Source of the DNA: an uncultured Collinsella sp.
GTDB lineage: Bacteria > Actinomycetota > Coriobacteriia > Coriobacteriales > Coriobacteriaceae
Direction: 5' to 3'
Assembly: GCA_902494935.1 (NCBI GenBank)
Contig: CABUVH010000073.1
Coordinates: 1 to 9,662 of the forward strand
Length of the DNA: 9,662 nt
A program made the position numbers and the translations under genes. Positions 5,876 to 9,662 of this stretch are shown here, in pieces. The notes beneath the pieces were generated by a model. It searched no databases. It had not been told where the DNA came from and saw only the letters and a list, made by a program, of their open reading frames with translations. Positions within the stretch are counted from its first letter, which is position 1. Every line of letters starts with the position of its first letter.

Positions 5876-7174
5876 TTGAACATCACCGCTTCTGACGTCA
5901 AGGACGCCAAGCTCACCGCTACGGTCACCATCCCGGCCGCCGACGTCGACGCCGCGATCAAGAAGGCCTACAAGGACACCGCCAAGAAGTACCGCTTCCC
6001 GGGCTTCCGCGCCGGCAAGGCTCCCCGTCCGGTCATCGACTCCGCTCTTGGCGCCGAGGCTACTCTCGCTCAGGCCACCAACGACCTGATCGCCGCCAAC
6101 GAGCCCGCCGTCCTCAACGAGCTGGACATCGTCCCCACCAAGAACGGTGACTACAAGGACCTCGACCTCGCCAAGGATCACGAGGACTACACCTACACCG
6201 TCGAGTTCTCCCTGCGTCCCGCTGCTGAGCTCTCCTCCTTCGACGCTGTCGAGATCGAGATGCCCCCTGCGGAGGTCACCGAGTCCGAGATCAACAACCA
6301 GGTCGAGATGCTCCTCAACTACCGTGCCACCTTCGAGGACGTCGAGGGCCGCGCCGTCGAGGCCGAGGACTACGTCACCGTCGACCTCAAGGCCGTCGAG
6401 AATGCCGACAACTTCGCCGCTGAGGGCCGCATGCTCATCGCCGGTAGTGACAGCAACCCCAAGGAGTTCAACGAGGCCCTGATCGGCGCCAATGTTGACG
6501 ACGTCAAGACCGTCACCTGGACCGACGAGGTCGAGGAGGGCGAGGAGGCCGAGACCCACACCGTCGAGGTCACCGTCAAGGGCATCAAGGTCCGCAACAC
6601 CCCCGAGCTCACCGACGAGCTCGTCAAGTCCGACTTTGGCTTCGACAGCATCGACGCCATGCGCGACGCCATCAAGCTCGAGATCGAGCAGGACAAGGCT
6701 TCCCGCCTCCCGGCCGAGAAGGAGAACCGTTGCGTCTCCGCTCTCGCCGAGCGCCTGCAGCTCGACGAGATGGACGCCGACTACGAGCAGTCCGTCTTTG
6801 AGGAGCTTGGCCAGAACTTCCTGTCCAACCTCGCTGCCCGCGGCATGACGCTGGACACCTGGCTGCCCGCTTCCGGCCTGACCATGGAGCAGTTCATCGG
6901 TGACCTGCACAAGCAGGCCAACGACGTTGCCCGTGAGTCCCTGGCTCTCGACGCCCTTGCCCGCGAGCTCAAGATTGAGGTCACCGAGGACGACATCAAC
7001 GCCGAGTTCGAGAAGGCCGGCGTCAAGGACGTCGAGGCTTCCAAGGCCGAGTTCATCGCCGATGGCCGCATGCCTGCCGTCCGTGAGTCCATCCGTCGCT
7101 CCAAGGCCGTCGACCACCTGGTCGAGAACGCCAAGGTGACCGAGGTCGACGAGACCGCCAAGGACGCCGAGTAA
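5876..7174 (+). CDS. tig: Trigger factor, ribosome-associated chaperone
   Basis: From the TTG at 5876 the product is 432 aa, the same length as E. coli trigger factor, and its ribosome-docking signature GFRAGK falls at 43-48, the same numbering as E. coli GFRKGK. This and the AGGAGG site decide the start. Trigger factor docks on ribosomal protein L23 and shields emerging chains. Residues 1-115 are the ribosome-binding domain, about 150-240 the FKBP-like PPIase domain, and the rest the helical chaperone arms (SurA-like C-terminal domain). The PPIase domain begins normally (VEAEDYVTVDLKAV) but the usual IPGFE active-site region is replaced by NPKEFNEALIGA (194-205), so isomerase activity may be lost. 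A highly acidic stretch (about 217-226) follows. The C-terminal tail is rich in D, E and K. It sits upstream of clpP-clpX, as in many bacteria, but a 163-bp gap with a hairpin separates them. Confidence 0.96.
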   Translation: MNITASDVKDAKLTATVTIPAADVDAAIKKAYKDTAKKYRFPGFRAGKAPRPVIDSALGAEATLAQATNDLIAANEPAVLNELDIVPTKNGDYKDLDLAKDHEDYTYTVEFSLRPAAELSSFDAVEIEMPPAEVTESEINNQVEMLLNYRATFEDVEGRAVEAEDYVTVDLKAVENADNFAAEGRMLIAGSDSNPKEFNEALIGANVDDVKTVTWTDEVEEGEEAETHTVEVTVKGIKVRNTPELTDELVKSDFGFDSIDAMRDAIKLEIEQDKASRLPAEKENRCVSALAERLQLDEMDADYEQSVFEELGQNFLSNLAARGMTLDTWLPASGLTMEQFIGDLHKQANDVARESLALDALARELKIEVTEDDINAEFEKAGVKDVEASKAEFIADGRMPAVRESIRRSKAVDHLVENAKVTEVDETAKDAE

Positions 7175-7226
7175 TTCTCGCCACCTTGCCCGCGAGCGCA
7201 TGCCTGCGCCCGTGATGGGGTAAAGT

Positions 7227-7245
7227 TATACACCGGTTATCCGGT
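7227..7245 (+). promoter_or_regulatory. Candidate clpP promoter and small dyad
   Basis: TATACA (7227-7232) is a reasonable -10 with no clear -35. It abuts the inverted repeat ACCGG-TTAT-CCGGT (7232-7245), which would overlap the transcript start and could be an operator. I looked for, and do not see, CIRCE, CtsR, HspR or ClgR consensus sites in the gap. Confidence 0.3.
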
Positions 7246-7250
7246 TGCTT

Positions 7251-7291
7251 CGTACGGTGCCAGCCAATGCATAGCATGCGGGCACCGTACG
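7251..7291 (+). other. 11-bp inverted repeat between tig and clpP
   Basis: CGTACGGTGCC (7251-7261) and GGCACCGTACG (7281-7291) are perfect complements around a 19-base loop that contains a mini-stem ATGC-ATA-GCAT (7267-7277). The 3' side runs into TTTATCT, not a full T-tract. It could be a weak tig terminator, a stabilising stem in the clpP leader, or an operator. The region from 7175 to 7226 shows nothing I can name. Confidence 0.6.
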
Positions 7292-7337
7292 TTTATCTAG
7301 AACCAATTTGGTCCGTAAGAGAGAAATGGAGATGCGT

Positions 7338-7958
7338 ATGATCGCTAAGTTCGATTCCGCCCTCGTGCCATACGTTATCGAGCAGACGCCGCGCGGCGAG
7401 CGCAGCTACGATATCTATTCGCGCCTGCTCAACGACCGCATCATCTTCTTGGGCGAGGAGATTAACTCCGTCAGCGCCAACCTGGTCGTTGCCCAGCTGC
7501 TGCATCTTGAGAGCCAGGATGCCGAGAAGGATATCTCGCTTTACATCAATTCGCCCGGTGGCGAGGTCTACTCCGGCCTGGCTATTCTGGACACCATGAA
7601 CTTCATTAAGCCGCAGGTCTCCACCATCTGCGTCGGCATGGCCGCGTCTATGGCCGCCGTGCTGCTTTCGGCCGGCGCCAAGGGCAAGCGCTTCTGCCTG
7701 CCGCACTCCAAGGTCATGATTCACCAGCCCAGCGGCGGTGCCCAGGGCCAGCAGACCGAGATCGAGATTGTGGCCGAGGAGATCAAGAAGACCCGTCGCG
7801 AGCTCAACCAGATCCTGTCCGACGCCTCGGGCCAGCCCATCGAGAAGGTCCAGGCTGATACCGAGCGCGACAACTACCTGACCGCTGCCGAGGCCCTCGA
7901 CTACGGCCTGATCGACCGTATCGTCACCTCGCGCGACCTCGCTGCGAAGGACGCCTAG
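7338..7958 (+). CDS. clpP: ATP-dependent Clp protease proteolytic subunit ClpP
   Basis: The 206-aa protein is the serine peptidase that forms the tetradecameric chamber fed by ClpX or other Clp ATPases. The catalytic triad is S104 in GMAASMAAV, H129 in MIHQP and D178 in TERDNY; the spacing (25 and 49 residues) equals E. coli ClpP S97-H122-D171. YINSPGG (69-75) is the conserved substrate-binding strand. I chose ATG 7338 because GGAG (7328-7331) lies 6 bases upstream; in-frame ATGs at 7326 and 7332 and a TTG at 7308 have weaker or no ribosome sites and add only non-homologous residues. A short propeptide may be removed, as in E. coli; the site is not evident. The stop is one base before the clpX start, so the two are surely cotranscribed. 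Many Actinomycetota have two adjacent clpP genes; only one is present here. Confidence 0.96.
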   Translation: MIAKFDSALVPYVIEQTPRGERSYDIYSRLLNDRIIFLGEEINSVSANLVVAQLLHLESQDAEKDISLYINSPGGEVYSGLAILDTMNFIKPQVSTICVGMAASMAAVLLSAGAKGKRFCLPHSKVMIHQPSGGAQGQQTEIEIVAEEIKKTRRELNQILSDASGQPIEKVQADTERDNYLTAAEALDYGLIDRIVTSRDLAAKDA

Positions 7959-7959
7959 G

Positions 7960-9369
7960 ATGGCCGGTAACATGCAGGACAACTTCGACGAGAACGGCAA
8001 TCCCATCCGCTGCTCCTTCTGCGGAAAAGAGCAGGGGCAGGTTCGCCGCCTTGTAAAGGGCCCTACCAACATCTTTATCTGCGACGAGTGCGTCGCCGCC
8101 TGCTCCGAGATCCTGGAGGAGTCGCTGGCTTCGGACTTTATGGACGCGGCCCGCAACGGCAAGCTGCCGGGCTTCCTCAACGATCACGGCCAGGCTGCCG
8201 GGCAGCCTGCCGTGGATCCCGAGGCCGAGGGCTTTGAGCTCGAGGACGACGCCCGTCAGGTCATTACGCATGTGCCGACGCCGCATGAGATCTATGACGA
8301 GCTTTCGGCCTATGTCATGGGCCAGGAGGACGCCAAGCGCGCCATGTCGGTTGCCGTGTACAACCATTACCGCCGCGTGATCGAGGGCGGTGCTGCGCTT
8401 TCGGCCTTTGGCGACGGCTTGGATTCGCAGCTCGACGATGATATGGACGAGGTGGAGCTCGCCAAGTCCAACATTTTGCTGCTCGGTCCCACCGGTACCG
8501 GTAAGACGCTGCTCGCCCAGACGCTTGCGCGCATCCTCGAGGTGCCGTTTGCCATCGCCGACGCCACGGCGCTCACCGAGGCCGGTTACGTGGGCGAGGA
8601 CGTGGAGAACATCCTGCTCAAGCTCATCAATGCCGCCGATGGCGACATTGAGCGCGCGCAGGTTGGCATTATCTACGTGGACGAGATCGACAAGATCGCC
8701 CGCAAGGCCGAGAACCTCTCCATTACCCGCGATGTTTCGGGCGAAGGCGTTCAGCAGGCGCTGCTTAAGATTCTTGAGGGCACGGTGGCAAGCGTTCCGC
8801 CCACCGGCGGCCGCAAGCATCCCCAGCAGGAGCTGCTGCAGATCGACACGACCAACATCCTGTTCATCTGCGGTGGTGCCTTTGTGGGTCTGGACAAGAT
8901 CATCGCCGACCGCGTGGGCAACAAGGGCGTGGGCTTTAACTCCGAGATCGCCGGCCCCACCTCGGTCGACGAGAACGACCTGCTGCGTCAGGTACTCCCG
9001 CAGGACCTCAACGCCTTTGGCATGATCCCCGAGTTTGTGGGACGTACGCCCGTCGTCACCCAGACACAGGCGCTCGACGAGGACGACCTGGTGTCGATTC
9101 TGACCGAGCCCAAGAACGCCGTGGTGCGTCAGTACCGTAAGATGTTCCAGCTCGAGGACGTTGAGCTTGAGTTTGAGGATGCCGCCCTGCACGAGATCGC
9201 CCGCATGGCGCTTGCCCGCAAGACCGGCGCCCGCGGCCTGCGCTCCATCTGCGAGGACGTGCTGCAGCAGACGATGTTCGACCTCCCCAGCGAGGAGGGT
9301 GTTTCCAAGGTCATCGTGACCGAAGCCTCCGTAAAGGGCGAAGAGCAGCCCCAACGCATCTACGGTTAA
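7960..9369 (+). CDS. clpX: ATP-dependent unfoldase ClpX
   Basis: The 469-aa AAA+ protein recognises tagged substrates, unfolds them and threads them into ClpP. It has a zinc-binding domain with C18, C21, C41 and C44; Walker A GPTGTGKT (176-183); Walker B IIYVDEID (237-244); pore loop GYVG (209-212); the RKH pore motif (285-287); sensor-2 GARGLR (423-428); and VGF (324-326) where E. coli has the IGF ClpP-docking tripeptide. The ATG at 7960 has AAGGA 8 bases upstream, inside the clpP end. At 469 aa it is longer than E. coli ClpX (424 aa). The extra length lies mainly in the zinc-domain linker (about 58-105) and in an acidic insertion before Walker A (about 145-167, rich in D and E). It is the last gene of the cluster in the window. 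Confidence 0.97.
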   Translation: MAGNMQDNFDENGNPIRCSFCGKEQGQVRRLVKGPTNIFICDECVAACSEILEESLASDFMDAARNGKLPGFLNDHGQAAGQPAVDPEAEGFELEDDARQVITHVPTPHEIYDELSAYVMGQEDAKRAMSVAVYNHYRRVIEGGAALSAFGDGLDSQLDDDMDEVELAKSNILLLGPTGTGKTLLAQTLARILEVPFAIADATALTEAGYVGEDVENILLKLINAADGDIERAQVGIIYVDEIDKIARKAENLSITRDVSGEGVQQALLKILEGTVASVPPTGGRKHPQQELLQIDTTNILFICGGAFVGLDKIIADRVGNKGVGFNSEIAGPTSVDENDLLRQVLPQDLNAFGMIPEFVGRTPVVTQTQALDEDDLVSILTEPKNAVVRQYRKMFQLEDVELEFEDAALHEIARMALARKTGARGLRSICEDVLQQTMFDLPSEEGVSKVIVTEASVKGEEQPQRIYG

Positions 9370-9384
9370 ATAGCTTGAATCCAT

Positions 9385-9408
9385 GCCCCGCGGCAACCAC
9401 CGCGGGGC
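9385..9408 (+). terminator. Hairpin after clpX, terminator-like without T-tract
   Basis: A perfect 9-bp GC stem (9385-9393 GCCCCGCGG with 9400-9408 CCGCGGGGC) closes the loop CAACCA, 16 bases after the clpX stop. The sequence that follows is CTGCCATTTA, so there is no proper T-run. It may work with the larger palindrome that follows or serve as a 3' stability stem. Confidence 0.55.
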
Positions 9409-9418
9409 CTGCCATTTA

Positions 9419-9501
9419 GGGACAGGTTTATTTTGGTCGGTTTTATATGGGCAAATGTCGTTTCCCCTGATAAAACCTACCAAAATAAACCTGTCCCTTT
9501 T
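9419..9501. repeat. 79-bp imperfect palindrome ending in TTTT
   Basis: The outer arms are perfect 19-bp complements (9419-9437, starting GGGACAGGTTTATTTTGG, and 9479-9497). After one mismatch the pairing resumes for 8 bp (GGTTTTAT 9439-9446 with ATAAAACC 9470-9477), then three more bases after two mismatches. The total is about 30 paired positions around a loop near 9452-9463. TTTT (9498-9501) follows directly, so in the + direction it could also terminate clpX transcripts. The GGGACAGG ends match the core of the element at 49-94, suggesting a dispersed, non-autonomous repeat family (REP or MITE-like). No transposase is encoded nearby. Confidence 0.75.
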
Positions 9502-9516
9502 CGGCAGGTATGCCTG

Positions 9517-9525
9517 TGCTATTCT
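9517..9525 (+). promoter_or_regulatory. Extended -10 promoter for a downstream transcript
   Basis: TGCTATTCT (9517-9525) fits an extended -10 (TG, C, TATTCT). TTTTCG (9498-9503), with a 16-bp spacer, is a poor -35. A small imperfect dyad, CAGGTATGCCTG (9505-9516), fills the spacer. The predicted start is near 9532, leading into the hairpin-rich segment to the window end. Confidence 0.45.
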
Positions 9526-9531
9526 GTGAGA

Positions 9532-9662
9532 TTGTCAAGTTAGTACCTTCAGACTGAAGTAATCGATACCTAAGGCGTGTCCGCCTGCTTGGTTTTCGTA
9601 GATTCCGCACGAGCCGAAGAGCACTTAATGTGCTCTTCGTGCGAGCCAGGACCTGACCGAGC
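9532..9662 (+). ncRNA. Hairpin-rich leader or small RNA, identity unknown, cut by the window edge
   Basis: Three local hairpins follow in order: CTTC/GAAG with a 5-base loop (9547-9559); AGGCG/CGCCT with loop TGTC (9573-9586); and a perfect 10-bp stem, CGAAGAGCAC (9615-9624) with GTGCTCTTCG (9630-9639), loop TTAAT. The last stem is extended after a 5-base bulge by CGCA (9606-9609) with TGCG (9640-9643). No T-run follows it, so it is not a simple terminator. No open frame with a ribosome site is visible. The layout suits a 5' leader with a cis-regulatory element (ribosomal-protein leader, T-box or riboswitch) or a structured small RNA. I see no diagnostic T-box, tmRNA, RNase P or SRP RNA sequence in the visible part. 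Confidence 0.4.

Noticed and set aside
5843..7201. 452-codon open frame antisense to tig
   Set aside because: A repetitive G/V/L/D-rich translation produced by GC-biased sense codons; no ribosome site or family resemblance.
7232..7291. Known heat-shock operators (CIRCE, CtsR, HspR, ClgR) upstream of clpP
   Set aside because: Two dyads are present, but neither matches the consensus of these regulators.
7924..9483. 519-codon open frame antisense to clpX
   Set aside because: A shadow frame with no domain; it begins inside the 79-bp palindrome.
9532..9662. T-box leader, tmRNA, RNase P or SRP RNA
   Set aside because: Several hairpins are present, but the diagnostic sequences are not visible in this stretch. 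A T-box continuing past the edge cannot be excluded.
1..9662. CRISPR array, phage, integrase, toxin-antitoxin or defence genes
   Set aside because: No regularly spaced direct repeats, mobile-element genes or defence-family proteins were found; the genes are core metabolic and protein-quality genes.

Overview
The window is high-GC bacterial DNA with strong G/C preference at third codon positions. Gene content, protein sequences, a tig-clpP-clpX cluster and GC-rich palindromic intergenic repeats fit a high-GC Gram-positive of the Coriobacteriia (Collinsella-like). That placement is inferred from memory of these families; no search was run. All recognised genes are on the + strand.

Layout. 1-307: non-coding DNA holding a REP-like palindrome (49-94), a cluster of four GAAAC motifs, a candidate promoter and a GC-rich hairpin ahead of gdhA. 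308-1663: NADP-type glutamate dehydrogenase, closed by a strong intrinsic terminator (1689-1720). 1720-1815: a second repeat-like fragment and an extended -10 promoter. 1816-5561: a two-gene molybdenum hydroxylase operon, an FAD subunit overlapping by one base a fused [2Fe-2S]-molybdopterin subunit of 943 aa. It resembles the ygfM-xdhD pair of E. coli more than the three-gene xdhABC form. 5591-5615: terminator. 5702-5785: tRNA-Leu(UAG). 5876-9369: trigger factor, ClpP and ClpX, the classic protein-folding and degradation cluster; clpP and clpX are one base apart. 9370-9662: no gene, but a GC hairpin, a 79-bp imperfect palindrome, a likely promoter and the start of a hairpin-rich leader for a gene beyond the right edge.

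How the parts work together. GDH joins ammonia to 2-oxoglutarate. The hydroxylase probably oxidises a purine-like or other N-heterocyclic substrate, so both could belong to nitrogen metabolism, but terminators and promoters separate them. Trigger factor receives nascent chains at the ribosome; ClpX unfolds substrates and feeds them to ClpP.

This is mostly a core-genome region and I found no convincing new multi-gene system. The points most worth following are the 11-bp-phased GAAAC repeats upstream of gdhA, the fused XdhD-like enzyme with complete Fe-S ligands, three intergenic repeats sharing a GGGAC core, the altered PPIase core of trigger factor, and the structured leader at the right edge.
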